Made by a program: the position numbers and the translations under genes
In this document: positions 35,025 through 43,965 of the stretch, in pieces
Layout of the letters: each line of letters begins with the position of its first letter
Numbering within the stretch: the stretch's first letter is position 1
From: Halosegnis marinus
GTDB taxonomy: Archaea; Halobacteriota; Halobacteria; Halobacteriales; Haloarculaceae
DNA length: 64,000 nt
Reading direction: 5' to 3'
NCBI RefSeq assembly: GCF_029338355.1
Contig: NZ_CP119803.1
Coordinates: 99,479 to 163,478 of the forward strand
Notes under the pieces: generated by a model
What the model saw: the letters and a program-made list of their open reading frames with translations, nothing else
Databases searched by the model: none
What the model was told of the DNA's origin: nothing

Positions 35025-36688
35025 TAGTCGTCACCCGAGGTGTTGGCCCGTCGGCCGGCGTGGGGACGCTCGCTCGTGAGCTCGTCGTCCGGCCAGTCAA
35101 TATCGCGCTCGTGTGCGCTCCCGATGACGGACTCGTCGTTGGCGTTGCGAACCTCCTCGACGACATCCTCGGAGCGACGGATCTCGCTGCGGAGCTCACG
35201 GAGGAGCTCCTCACGCTGGCGGTTTTCGTCGATGCCTTTCTCCAGCTGCATTGCCGTTACAACGGCATCGCCGAAGTGGCCCTGCGCAGGCGTGAACCGA
35301 GCAACACCATTGACGGCGTGCGTGTGCACGAAGACAACCACCCCGATCGCCCCCAGAATGGCGGCGAGAGGCCCACCGAGATAGTATCCCACGGCACCGC
35401 CGATGGCGAGCTCGCCAAGGTGGTTGAGAATGCCTGTGATGTCGAGACGGCCATCCGCCGTTCGTGTGTCGAGCTCGAACGCAAATCCTTCGGGGGAATA
35501 CTCGTAGGTGACATCGGCGTCCTCGTCGATGAAGACGAGCTTATCGGCGGCCGATTTCCCCGTGAGCTCAAGTTCCGACTTGATCCGATCCGCATTGTTG
35601 AGGACAGCCGCACCGCCCCACAGCCGCGCGAGGAACGGGACGATACCACGGCGGATGACGACGGTCCTGCCATCTGCGAGCGTTGCAACTTTGATGATCG
35701 GCATCTCCCCACGGAGCGCCGACCGGGCCTCCCCGCCGGTGAACGTCTTGTCGATCTTCGTTGAGACGCCAAGCAGCGCGAGCCTCGTCACCTGCGAGTG
35801 TGATTTCTCTAACCAGAGGGCCCCGGCCGCCCCACAGACGAGGACGGCGACGACGAGCGGCATCGAGACGAGGAAATTCGACGCCCATACCCAGGAGATC
35901 AGCAAGATGCCGACGACGGCGAACACGATGGTCCCGAACCAGAGCGTGAGGTTTCCGGGCCCCTTCCCGACCTTGTTGAGGATCTTCGGGACGAAGTGTG
36001 CGTCAAGCAGTAGCCCGACAAAGATCGGGAGCACGAACACGAGGAGGGCACGCCCGAAGAACCCAGCCTCCGTGTTGATGGCGACTGCCGAGGAGAGCGG
36101 TGCGGAGTCGTGCGACCACGTCCACCGTGCACCCTCAACCCCCTCGATCCAGAGGACGGCCTGCTTCCCCTCGTGCTTGGGGAGGGTGATGCTCGTCTGG
36201 TCGCGATAGGCGCCGTCGTTCAGTGTTATGTCCCAGGACCGCTCCTCGATGTCGGTGGGCACGGTCATCGTCTGGGTCGTGTTGTCCGTCGTGACGACAC
36301 GCTCGGCGGTGTCGTAGAACACCGCCCGCACGGTGTACTCCGTCTGTTGGGGGTCGAACCGGATGGCTCTGAACACGAGTTCGTTTGAATGGACGGACGA
36401 GCGGGGGCCGAGATCCCAGTTGATTCCAAACAGGCCGAGGAAGCCAACGGCGGGATACTCTACTTTCAGCTCGCCGTACTCGGAAAAGCGCCTGATGCTC
36501 TGTGGCGTGTCTTCCCCGACCGGTAAGTCACCGCCGCGGCGAAGCTCCTCGAGCGTGTACCCCTGTCCCGCCGTCACATTCGCCTGTGCGCTCGTCTGGG
36601 CGTCCTGTGCGACCGCGAGCCCGATGGCCGGACCGAGCGTCGAGAGGACGACAGCGACAACGAGCACGGCACGAAGGCCGCTATGCAT
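35024..36688 (-). CDS. Secreted/membrane protein with signal peptide and multiple TM helices
   Basis: 554 residues. A signal peptide (VLVVAVVLSTLGPAIGLAVA) precedes an extracellular beta-rich domain (about 30-215) with Asn-glycosylation-like NTT/NVT sites. Two to three TM helices (about 220-310: LLVFVLPIFVGLLLDA, FGTIVFAVVGILLISWVWA, SMPLVVAVLVCGAAGALW) follow, then a large cytoplasmic domain, another hydrophobic pair (GGAVGYYLGGPLAAILGAIG) and an acidic coiled-coil tail. No family is recognised. The architecture suits a membrane-spanning component that links surface proteins to the cytoplasmic ATPase. Confidence 0.7.
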   Translation of the reverse strand: MHSGLRAVLVVAVVLSTLGPAIGLAVAQDAQTSAQANVTAGQGYTLEELRRGGDLPVGEDTPQSIRRFSEYGELKVEYPAVGFLGLFGINWDLGPRSSVHSNELVFRAIRFDPQQTEYTVRAVFYDTAERVVTTDNTTQTMTVPTDIEERSWDITLNDGAYRDQTSITLPKHEGKQAVLWIEGVEGARWTWSHDSAPLSSAVAINTEAGFFGRALLVFVLPIFVGLLLDAHFVPKILNKVGKGPGNLTLWFGTIVFAVVGILLISWVWASNFLVSMPLVVAVLVCGAAGALWLEKSHSQVTRLALLGVSTKIDKTFTGGEARSALRGEMPIIKVATLADGRTVVIRRGIVPFLARLWGGAAVLNNADRIKSELELTGKSAADKLVFIDEDADVTYEYSPEGFAFELDTRTADGRLDITGILNHLGELAIGGAVGYYLGGPLAAILGAIGVVVFVHTHAVNGVARFTPAQGHFGDAVVTAMQLEKGIDENRQREELLRELRSEIRRSEDVVEEVRNANDESVIGSAHERDIDWPDDELTSERPHAGRRANTSGDD

Positions 36689-36696
36689 GCTGCACC

Positions 36697-37536
36697 TCAG
36701 CCATAACGCACCCCGACAGCGATGGCGAACACGAACGCCGCGATGAACAGGAACAGCTGGGCTCCAAGCGTGGCCACCGTCACGGGCCCGAGCACGGGAA
36801 TGGTGACCGTGCCACCCAAGGCGAGAAAGCCGAGCCCGATCCCGAAGAGGTTGCTTGCAACGAGCGGTGCTTCCTCGAACAGGCCGAAGAGCTCGCCGGT
36901 GAGGATACCAGCTTGTGAGGCCGCCAGAAAGCCGATCGTGAGCGCTCCCAGGGTAGCTAGCCGGGCGCCTGTAAGGACGCTTTCAGCGAGGTTCGTGAGC
37001 CGGTCAACGAATTTCTCGCCGAATCGCTCGACAGTCGGCGCTCGTTTCGTCGCTGTGTAGATGTCGAGAGCCCACCACGTGGGGATGAGCGCGATAAGGA
37101 CCCCGGCGATGACCCACGGCGTCGCCAACGGATTGTTGATGGCCGTCAGGATCTCCGGGCGATTGAGCATGAAGCCCAGCCAGACGGTGGCTGCAAGGAC
37201 GAGGGCAGCCGTTACGTTCAGCCACCATGCGGCCCCGAGGATGAGCACACCTGCGAATCCGAATCGGAGGTAGCGGGTCGGCAGCTCGCCACCTTCGAGG
37301 ATCCGATAGAGCGGCTGCGCCTCGCCGATCACGACGAACATGCCGAGGACAAGCGCGAGGAGCGTTCCAAGGGCGCCGAGCCGACGGCCGGTTTGCCCCG
37401 ATATCGCCGAGGCTTTCGACGCTACAGCCGACCCCCGACCCTTCGCCACCTCCTGGGTGCCCCCGCGAAGCTTCATCAGAAACTGTTGGACCTTCCCGGG
37501 CGCACCGGTGTCCTGTTTCGGCCCGTTAGGCGCCAT
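36697..37536 (-). CDS. Polytopic membrane protein
   Basis: 279 residues with about seven hydrophobic segments from residue 50 onward (for example LGTLLALVLGMFVVIG, TPWVIAGVLIALIPTWWALD, LFLFIAAFVFAIAVGV) and a basic cytoplasmic N-terminus. There are no transporter motifs. Eight bases separate it from the downstream gene; its start lies inside the 36-codon frame upstream. Confidence 0.68.
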   Translation of the reverse strand: MAPNGPKQDTGAPGKVQQFLMKLRGGTQEVAKGRGSAVASKASAISGQTGRRLGALGTLLALVLGMFVVIGEAQPLYRILEGGELPTRYLRFGFAGVLILGAAWWLNVTAALVLAATVWLGFMLNRPEILTAINNPLATPWVIAGVLIALIPTWWALDIYTATKRAPTVERFGEKFVDRLTNLAESVLTGARLATLGALTIGFLAASQAGILTGELFGLFEEAPLVASNLFGIGLGFLALGGTVTIPVLGPVTVATLGAQLFLFIAAFVFAIAVGVRYG

Positions 37537-37636
37537 GCTGTCGCACCCCCTCCAGTCGGTACCAGTGGTCGTCCGACGCCGGCCGCCGACGGCTAGCGTC
37601 GTGTTGTACTCGATCGGCTGCGTGTGTGTCAGTCAT
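37526..37636 (-). CDS. Possible 36-residue peptide gene in the operon
   Basis: MTDTHAADRVQHDASRRRPA... reads to a TAA that overlaps the next start by 11 bp, and begins 5 bp after the previous stop. It fills the only gap in a run of overlapping genes, which supports translation. Basic and His-rich, no recognised family. Confidence 0.4.
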   Translation of the reverse strand: MTDTHAADRVQHDASRRRPASDDHWYRLEGVRQHGA

Positions 37637-37640
37637 TGGT

Positions 37641-37952
37641 TCATGATTGGCGCGTCTTCCGTTGCCGTCGCCGTCGGCGGATGAGGAAGATCGCAAACTG
37701 CGCGACGCCGAACGTGACGACGGCCGTCACGACCAGCATCTCTGCTTGATCGGTCGAGATCCACGACAGCGAGGGTGCGGCAAACCGGCCGAAGTAGAGG
37801 ATCGGCGAGAACCACGTACCCGTGTCGAAGATGACGAAATGGCCGAGGCCAAACATCAGATGCCAGGCGCTTGCGGCCAAGCCCGTGACGGCACTTGCAA
37901 GGCCGACGACGAGCTTTTTCGATCGCTTTCTGGGGAGTGGTGGGCTACTCAT
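37641..37952 (-). CDS. Small two-TM membrane protein
   Basis: 103 residues. Basic N-terminus, helices at about 12-35 (KLVVGLASAVTGLAASAWHL) and 70-92 (MLVVTAVVTFGVAQFAIFLI) and an Arg-rich cytoplasmic tail. Its ATG overlaps the preceding stop (ATGA). Likely a structural membrane subunit. Confidence 0.62.
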   Translation of the reverse strand: MSSPPLPRKRSKKLVVGLASAVTGLAASAWHLMFGLGHFVIFDTGTWFSPILYFGRFAAPSLSWISTDQAEMLVVTAVVTFGVAQFAIFLIRRRRRQRKTRQS

Positions 37953-38521
37953 GGCCGGACCTTTGGAAGTGAAAACGGGAGGAGGGCGATCGCAAGTCCC
38001 CCGAGCATGACAACCCCGATGGTGATGCCCGCCGCAGCTGCGACGACGAGGAGCGCCCCGGCCGGCCCCGGTGTTCGTGCGATGCCGTTGATGATAGTCG
38101 CTAGACTGCTCGCAATCGCGCCTCCGATGTGTGTCCCGATGTCGCCGACAATCCCACCGAGGAGCCGGGGTAGATCGCTCAGCGAGAGAATATCACAGGT
38201 CTCGCCTCTTGGATTCGTACAGATGAAGCGCGTTGCTGGGACGGGGAGGCCAACGAGATAGCGGCCAACGGCCAAGCCTTCAATGAGGATAGCGTACAGC
38301 GTGGCTCCAAGTACAGAGACAAGGATGCCTGTGACGAATCGGGCCGGGTGATTGCCGACTGCGATGAGGAGGTCGGACACTTCGCCAAGCTGGCTGACCC
38401 AATCCGGTGCGATTCGTTCCCAGAGCCGCTCGTCGGCGATCGGTTCGCCTGTCTCTGGATCGCGGACCGTGACGCCCGTCTCCGTCCCGCTTGGGAGCTC
38501 GGGCCCACCGCTACCTGACAT
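37949..38521 (-). CDS. Membrane protein with several TM helices
   Basis: 190 residues. A soluble acidic N-terminus of about 45 residues precedes three or four hydrophobic segments (ARFVTGILVSVLGATLYAIL, GALLVVAAAAGITIGVVMLG and others). CTNPRGETC is a short Cys pair between helices, possibly disulfide-bonded outside. Overlapping starts and stops on both sides (ATGA at one end) tie it to the operon. Confidence 0.63.
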   Translation of the reverse strand: MSGSGGPELPSGTETGVTVRDPETGEPIADERLWERIAPDWVSQLGEVSDLLIAVGNHPARFVTGILVSVLGATLYAILIEGLAVGRYLVGLPVPATRFICTNPRGETCDILSLSDLPRLLGGIVGDIGTHIGGAIASSLATIINGIARTPGPAGALLVVAAAAGITIGVVMLGGLAIALLPFSLPKVRP

Positions 38522-39023
38522 ACTGAATCACCAGGTTGACGATGAACCCGATCACGAGCGTCAGCGCAACGGCGACGACGAATCCGAAGGCGGGCTGTGT
38601 GACTGCGTGGGCAGTTGCTGTGAAGGCGCGCTGAGCGACCCCAACAAGGCCCGGTGTCGTGACTGGAAACGGCCCAGCCTCACCGATAAATGCCAGCCCA
38701 AACAGTCCGGCAACCCCGTCGAAATACCCGCCAACGAGCCGGCTGAGCTGTGTGGCTGTATCGCTGGCAAACTGCGTGATGACGAGCGCAAGCAGTGAGA
38801 GTGGGGTGAAAACGAACGCGGTCAGGACACCGAGTGGTCCACGGTTCGTAATCCCGCCGATCAGCCGCACGCTCGGGAGGACTGTTCCGTTCTCGATTGA
38901 TGTCTTGAGCGCGGCAGTCGACCCGCCAGGCGACCACGACCATCCCCCTGTCACGAATGACACGGAGTCGTGGGCCGTCCCATCGCCTCCCTCGGGAGCT
39001 TGTAGTTCCTCATCAGAGGCCAC
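38511..39023 (-). CDS. Membrane protein with C-terminal TM helices
   Basis: 170 residues. The N-terminal third is acidic and soluble; three hydrophobic segments follow (LGVLTAFVFTPLSLLALVI, AGLFGLAFIGEAG and FGFVVAVALTLVIGFIVNLVI). It overlaps the next gene by 11 bp. No family is recognised. Confidence 0.62.
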   Translation of the reverse strand: MASDEELQAPEGGDGTAHDSVSFVTGGWSWSPGGSTAALKTSIENGTVLPSVRLIGGITNRGPLGVLTAFVFTPLSLLALVITQFASDTATQLSRLVGGYFDGVAGLFGLAFIGEAGPFPVTTPGLVGVAQRAFTATAHAVTQPAFGFVVAVALTLVIGFIVNLVIQYVR

Positions 39024-39095
39024 AGTCGGTCCCTCCTCGGTTGCTGGCGCTATGTCCCCCCTGCAGCCGATGTCGGAGAGGGTGGCCTATCATTG

Positions 39096-39515
39096 TCACT
39101 GCTCGTCGTTATCGCTGAAGAAGAACCCGAGGACGGGCACATTCTGCCAGAATGGAAGATCCGAATCAGCGAGATCGAGCGCGTACGTCCACATGACACC
39201 GCCGACTAAGACGGCCCCAAGCGCGAGGACGAAGCCGATCGATTCGGTTGCTACCCACCCGGCGGTCCCTTCGGCCCCGGCGTTCACGATGAGCGCAGAG
39301 CCGAAGCCAAGCGAGCCAAGCAGCTCTGCGAGGCCGGTGGTGAATTCGGCGATCATGGTGCCGCCGCCTTCGGCTGCGGCTCGCACCGGAGCGATGATGA
39401 GGAAGGCGAATCCGGCCCCGATCGCTCCGAGATAGCGCTTGAGCCAGCCCGTTACCCCGCCAGTGACGGTAGCTTGGTTGTCGACCAGCTCGCCGGAGTC
39501 CGGAACGCCGGACAT
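39096..39515 (-). CDS. Membrane protein of the surface module
   Basis: 139 residues from the ATG at 39515, one base after the preceding stop; the longer upstream frame is Ser/Arg-rich and overlaps the spike gene, so it was not used. Three hydrophobic stretches (AIGAGFAFLIIAPVRAA, LLGSLGFGSALIVNAGA and SIGFVLALGAVLVGGVMWTY). The size and alternating helices suggest a small pore or scaffold subunit. Confidence 0.6.
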   Translation of the reverse strand: MSGVPDSGELVDNQATVTGGVTGWLKRYLGAIGAGFAFLIIAPVRAAAEGGGTMIAEFTTGLAELLGSLGFGSALIVNAGAEGTAGWVATESIGFVLALGAVLVGGVMWTYALDLADSDLPFWQNVPVLGFFFSDNDEQ

Positions 39516-39516
39516 C

Positions 39517-41007
39517 TTACGCCTCTGCCCTGCTCTTGCGCTTTTCGTTGCCCCACAGGAGCCCGATGCCCGTGACGATGCCGACGATGCCGCCACCGAC
39601 TCCGAGGAGCTTGCCCCAGAGGTTCCCGAAGAAGCCACCGCCGCCCTGCGTCTGGGCAGAGGCCTGCATGGCTTCGTAGTCCTGCTCTGTGAGCTGGAGC
39701 TGGTAGTGGACGGTGATTGTCTGGCCAGGCTGCAGCGAGTCCGAAAGCGTGTGCGTGTCGCCCTCGCCAGTGTATAGGCCAGTCTTGTCGGTCCATGCGT
39801 CAGCCGAGATGTTTCCGAAGGCCGTGTCGCCCGTGCCCATCGCGACCGCAACGGCCTGGTAGCGACCGGGGCCAAGCGTTTGCGTGTCGTTCAGCCGAAG
39901 CTGGGAGTGAGTCAGATCGTACTGATCCGGGACCGTGAATTGCACGTACACGTCGCCTTCGTACGCGTACGAGGGATTGTTCTCAGCCTCCGAAATGTTG
40001 ACCAGTCGGTTGTCGTCGGGTTGAAGCTCGGCACGATACTCGACCGCAAATTCGAGGTTGTGAATGGTCGCGTCCTCGAACGTCGGGCCGAGCGTGTCCA
40101 TGTCCGTGACCATCACCATGCCACGTGGCTCGGTGATCGTCTCGGTAACCCACTCTTCGTCTGCGGTTTGGACTTTCTGCTCGCCAAACTGCCATTCGGA
40201 CATCCGCTCGACGTTCAGGCCAGCGATTTCGAGATCGAGATCGCCGTGCATCACCGACACTTCGATGCGCTCGAGATCATCGAACGTGCCGTCCGACCCA
40301 GAAACGGTTTGAGTCGTAAGGTTTCCGAGCGGTTCCTGCCACACGGCGGGGCCGGTTTCGGAGGCGGCGACATCGTGCGAGCTCGCGTTCAGCGAATCGT
40401 CGATAGTCGTCGCTTTGTAGTCGCCGTCAGCGTCGACAAACCGGATCTGGGCTGTCGTGCCCGCATCGAGCGTGTTGATACGGAAAGCGACTTGCGCGAC
40501 TCGCTTTGCCTCATCCGACGTGATCGACGGCGTGTCGGTCGCGAAGATGACTTCATCATCGGCGGCCATCGACCCGTCCGTCTGGAACCGGACGGCCTGC
40601 ACGTTCGGTGCCGTCTCCGAGTCGGCGACCATCCCGAGGCTTGCATTCGCGCCTGCAACGCTCCACACAGTCGCGTCGACCGCGCTCACGTTCGCGTCCG
40701 ATGTCGGGAACACCCGGTAGTCACTGGCATTGATCGCGACGGGAGAGAACGTGAACCGGTTCGGATGCTCGTCGTCTGTCGGAATAACGGCCGAGAGGTT
40801 CGCTGTCGAGCCGTCATTCGCCTCGTATCTCGTTGGATCGTCGCCGATATCGTACGTCGCGAGCGTGAGCCCCGACCCGTGCGTCCCTTCGTTGATCTGC
40901 GGCGATGGCGTCGTACCGTTATCGAAGCTGACCGCGGCCGCGGCGACGCCAGAGGCAGCGAGGAGCGCCACCATGGCGAGCGCGAGTACCGTGCGACCCC
41001 GCATCAT
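39517..41007 (-). CDS. Spike-like surface protein with signal peptide and C-terminal anchor
   Basis: 496 residues. Signal peptide LALAMVALLAASGVAAAAV, then about 430 residues of beta-rich, Asp/Thr/Ser-rich ectodomain with several N-x-S/T sites. A Gly-rich hinge (AQTQGGGGFFGN) and one TM helix (LLGVGGGIVGIVTGIGLLWG) with a basic cytoplasmic tail close the protein. This is the classic single-anchor spike architecture of pleomorphic archaeal virions and plasmid vesicles. Second gene of the operon; its ATG overlaps the upstream small gene by ATGA. Confidence 0.7.
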   Translation of the reverse strand: MMRGRTVLALAMVALLAASGVAAAAVSFDNGTTPSPQINEGTHGSGLTLATYDIGDDPTRYEANDGSTANLSAVIPTDDEHPNRFTFSPVAINASDYRVFPTSDANVSAVDATVWSVAGANASLGMVADSETAPNVQAVRFQTDGSMAADDEVIFATDTPSITSDEAKRVAQVAFRINTLDAGTTAQIRFVDADGDYKATTIDDSLNASSHDVAASETGPAVWQEPLGNLTTQTVSGSDGTFDDLERIEVSVMHGDLDLEIAGLNVERMSEWQFGEQKVQTADEEWVTETITEPRGMVMVTDMDTLGPTFEDATIHNLEFAVEYRAELQPDDNRLVNISEAENNPSYAYEGDVYVQFTVPDQYDLTHSQLRLNDTQTLGPGRYQAVAVAMGTGDTAFGNISADAWTDKTGLYTGEGDTHTLSDSLQPGQTITVHYQLQLTEQDYEAMQASAQTQGGGGFFGNLWGKLLGVGGGIVGIVTGIGLLWGNEKRKSRAEA

Positions 41008-41192
41008 CGATACATCTCCGTGTCCAGTGTCGTGTCGTGCATTCGGGGGTTCGTGTCGTCGGTGGCTGCGGGGTCACGCTGCTCGCGTTCCCATATGGCG
41101 ACCCAGGGGTTGCTCGTGCGCCCGGTTCGTCGGTCGCCGATATAGCCGAGATCGCCGTGGGCGCCTTGGCTGGAATCAGGATCTACACTCAC
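41004..41192 (-). CDS. Small first gene of the surface operon
   Basis: 62 residues, hydrophilic, ending in MHDTTLDTEMYR. The stop overlaps the spike ATG (ATGA), which is the main support for its being real. No motif. The divergent promoter region is at 41193-41348. Confidence 0.5.
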   Translation of the reverse strand: MSVDPDSSQGAHGDLGYIGDRRTGRTSNPWVAIWEREQRDPAATDDTNPRMHDTTLDTEMYR

Positions 41193-41348
41193 CGAATCAT
41201 CATGGTCTACACACCATGGTTTGCCCAGGTAATCTACTGACTAGAACGTTGACAGCTTCGTGTACGCTCGATACGGACCGCAGTACAGTAGCTATCTGTA
41301 GTATCGAAACGACGGGAGGCTTTTGCAGTGCAGATGATACCTGTAGCT

Positions 41349-41555
41349 ATGCCTCGCGACCTGTTCGACATACTCGCCGATGGCGGTGATCATCGAAACA
41401 TCGTCGCGCTCAACGGTCAGGGGACGCCGGCGCTCTCGCTTGGTGTTGCGCTTGCCGATGAGCTCGACGCCGAGGTTGGTGACACTGTCGGCGTGCAAGT
41501 CGACCACGAAGAGCGGAAGCTCGAGGTGTTCTTCGGGCCGGAGCGGCCGGAGTAG
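41349..41555 (+). CDS. Small AbrB-like protein
   Basis: 68 residues from the ATG at 41349; an earlier GTG at 41328 is possible. NIVALNGQGTPALSLGVALADELD followed by EVGDTVGVQVDHEERKLEVFF has the strand-turn-strand with Gly-Asp of AbrB/SpoVT-type DNA-binding folds. Divergent from the surface operon and convergent with the SF1B helicase. A transcriptional regulator of the operon is a reasonable guess. Confidence 0.5.
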   Translation: MPRDLFDILADGGDHRNIVALNGQGTPALSLGVALADELDAEVGDTVGVQVDHEERKLEVFFGPERPE

Positions 41556-41614
41556 GCGATTAAGGACATGACTGGGTCCCAAATATCGGGTCTCCTCGGC
41601 AAATACCGAGCCGG

Positions 41615-43885
41615 CTACACGCCGATTCCTTTCGCACTGTCGCTGCGGGCGTCTATATCCTTCATTCGACCTTGAGCTCGAATGTGGTCAGCCAAATCGG
41701 CGTACAGCGCGGCACAACTTTCGTCTGCAGTACGGTTTTCGGCCAGAGTCCCCAGGGTTTCGAAGTCACCGATCACGACTAATCGCTTGCGCGCGCGAGT
41801 GAGCGCTACGTTCAACCGCCGGGGGCCGACATCAGGAACGGTCAGGAAGCCACTGTTGTTTGCGGAGTTACTTCTGGTGAGTGAGAGAATGATTGCGTCA
41901 CGTTGACTCCCTTGGAATGCATCCACGGTTTCGACTGTGACATCGTAGACATCAGGAATGCCGGACCGCTGTAGTTGCCGACGGATCTCAGTCACTTGGC
42001 CGCTGTAAGCTGCAATGACCCCGATCTCGTTCATTGCTGCGCCTTCAATGGCAAGAAGGCGTACTTGATCGACTGCAGCCTTTGCTTCCGCGGTGTTCAG
42101 GTATGAGTGACCAGAGGCGGTCGACTGTTCTTCTCCCTTAATGTTCAAGCCGATGAGTGGAGCTAACGTTCCGACTGTCCACGTTCGATTCCTGTCGGCG
42201 GTTGTTAGTCGACCATCGTAGAACGCCTCGTTCGGGAATGCTGCGATGTACTCATGCATCCGGTATTGGGTCGTGAGCATCTTCGTGATTGTAGACCCAT
42301 ACCGGTCAACGAGGGCTTCAAATAGTGAAGGGCGAACCGGGTCGGTAAGTGGGTTGTCGCTCCCTGAAAACGGTGGGAGCTGTTTGTGATCCCCAGCGAG
42401 CACTAACTTTGTTGCTGCGTTGAACACGATGGCTGCGGATGCTCGACTCGCTTGGGTCGCCTCATCAATGATCCCGATGTCGAACATGTCGGTGTCGAAT
42501 TCTGCGGCTCCACTGGTGGTCGCGGCGACAATATTTGATTTCTTCACTGACTGCCCCTGGTAGTCCCGAATAACCACCTCGTTCCGCGAATTCTCTCCTA
42601 CTCGGGCGATTGTGAGTGGTGAATCCGGCTCGCGGGCCAGAGCATGGAGAGTCCCGGGTGCGGGCTCGTCGATGCTACTATCTCCAACGAGCAGGTTGTC
42701 AACCGCTTGGTTCGTATGCGCTGTAACGAGAACGCGGTTTCCTTCAGCGATTGCCTCCACAATGACGGCTGTGAGCGTGCGAGTCTTGCCCGTCCCCGGT
42801 GGTCCATGAATGAGCATGCAATCCCGGGCAGCCCGAGCCCAGAGGACTGCATCTGCCTGTGACTCGTTCAATTCGAAGGGTGACTCGTTGCTATGTGATA
42901 CTGCTCGCTCGTAGTCAACCGGACGGTGCCCGCACAGGAGCGATCGCTTTCGCTTCTTGCGTTTAACCCTACTCAACGCCTTTAGTTGCCGGTCAAACGG
43001 GAGCGGATTGAGGAGCTCGTGAAGCCATACGTCGTTGTTAGTATTCGTGAGCGCGGTATCGACGGCAGAATCGGCTGGGATCGAGTCCGTTCGGGAGACA
43101 AGCCACACCTCTGAATCCCGCGCGTAGACTGCCTCCATATCCACGGGGCACTGATGGTGACTCTGCGGACTTGCTGCTAAGTAGTAACTCCCCGAGTAGA
43201 TCCCCATCCCCTCGTCATGAATCTTCGATCTCTTGTCTTCCCAGGGATCGTCCTCAGAGCCTTCACCGGCTCCAGTATAGGTAAACTTGTAGGCACGCTG
43301 TTGTTTGTATGGTTCAGTGCCCATCGGAATGAGCGGGCCAATGACGGCATCTGCGTCAATTGCGGCCTCCAGGCCGAGCTCACTGAATATTTCCCGATTT
43401 GTTTGCTCGGCTGCAGCTCTGTCCTGTCGGACAAGCGTCTCCATCTCGGTGAACAGCTTCGCAGCGTCAGCGTTGCTTAGTGGATCTTTGGCAGGAATCT
43501 GTGTGGGGGGAAGGTCTTCTGGAGGAACCATCCCAAGCTCTTCTGCATGCTCTGGTAACCACCACTTCAATCGGGGGGCGAACGATGCGTTAGTGAGCTT
43601 GTGCGCCTGCACACGTCGGAGAGAGCCAAATTTGTTGTCTTGAAAGCCTACCTGATTGGTACTTGGCTTATATACGACAAAATCCGACGTGAGCTTTGGC
43701 CGTTTCGCGTGAAAGAGTGGTACAACATACATCGAATGTTTCCACTTGATTTGATAGAAGCTGACTGCGGCCTCGCAAGCCCGCCTGACGTCGATACGCT
43801 CGGACTGCTTTTGTCCTTCGTTATACTGGATAGATAGTAGATTGCTGCCTTTCCGTGACCAGTTGGTGAATATGTTTTGTCCCAT
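41615..43885 (-). CDS. SF1B helicase of the UPF1/Dna2-like group
   Basis: 756 residues. The N-terminal 340 residues are unfamiliar, with a basic patch (RVKRKKRKRS). Motifs: Walker A HGPPGTGKT (about 358), Ia VLVTAHTNQAVDNLL, II IIDEATQAS (about 473), III LAGDHKQLPPF, V VETVDAFQGSQRDAIILSLTRSN, VI RRLNVALTRARKRLVVIGD. Members translocate 5' to 3' on RNA or single-stranded DNA, and many in prokaryotic genomes belong to defence modules. It is the first gene right of the surface operon, at the border of the defence island. No nuclease domain is visible. Confidence 0.82.
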   Translation of the reverse strand: MGQNIFTNWSRKGSNLLSIQYNEGQKQSERIDVRRACEAAVSFYQIKWKHSMYVVPLFHAKRPKLTSDFVVYKPSTNQVGFQDNKFGSLRRVQAHKLTNASFAPRLKWWLPEHAEELGMVPPEDLPPTQIPAKDPLSNADAAKLFTEMETLVRQDRAAAEQTNREIFSELGLEAAIDADAVIGPLIPMGTEPYKQQRAYKFTYTGAGEGSEDDPWEDKRSKIHDEGMGIYSGSYYLAASPQSHHQCPVDMEAVYARDSEVWLVSRTDSIPADSAVDTALTNTNNDVWLHELLNPLPFDRQLKALSRVKRKKRKRSLLCGHRPVDYERAVSHSNESPFELNESQADAVLWARAARDCMLIHGPPGTGKTRTLTAVIVEAIAEGNRVLVTAHTNQAVDNLLVGDSSIDEPAPGTLHALAREPDSPLTIARVGENSRNEVVIRDYQGQSVKKSNIVAATTSGAAEFDTDMFDIGIIDEATQASRASAAIVFNAATKLVLAGDHKQLPPFSGSDNPLTDPVRPSLFEALVDRYGSTITKMLTTQYRMHEYIAAFPNEAFYDGRLTTADRNRTWTVGTLAPLIGLNIKGEEQSTASGHSYLNTAEAKAAVDQVRLLAIEGAAMNEIGVIAAYSGQVTEIRRQLQRSGIPDVYDVTVETVDAFQGSQRDAIILSLTRSNSANNSGFLTVPDVGPRRLNVALTRARKRLVVIGDFETLGTLAENRTADESCAALYADLADHIRAQGRMKDIDARSDSAKGIGV

Positions 43886-43965
43886 CGTTTATATCGAAAT
43901 TGTCCCAAATCGGTACTGGCAGCCACCTTGGCTTCCTCCGAGGTGTGAGAATGCGCTCCGTGCCG

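Noticed and set aside
39880..41145. 421-codon plus-strand frame opposite the spike protein
   Set aside because: Shadow frame; the minus strand carries signal peptide, TM anchor and operon overlaps.
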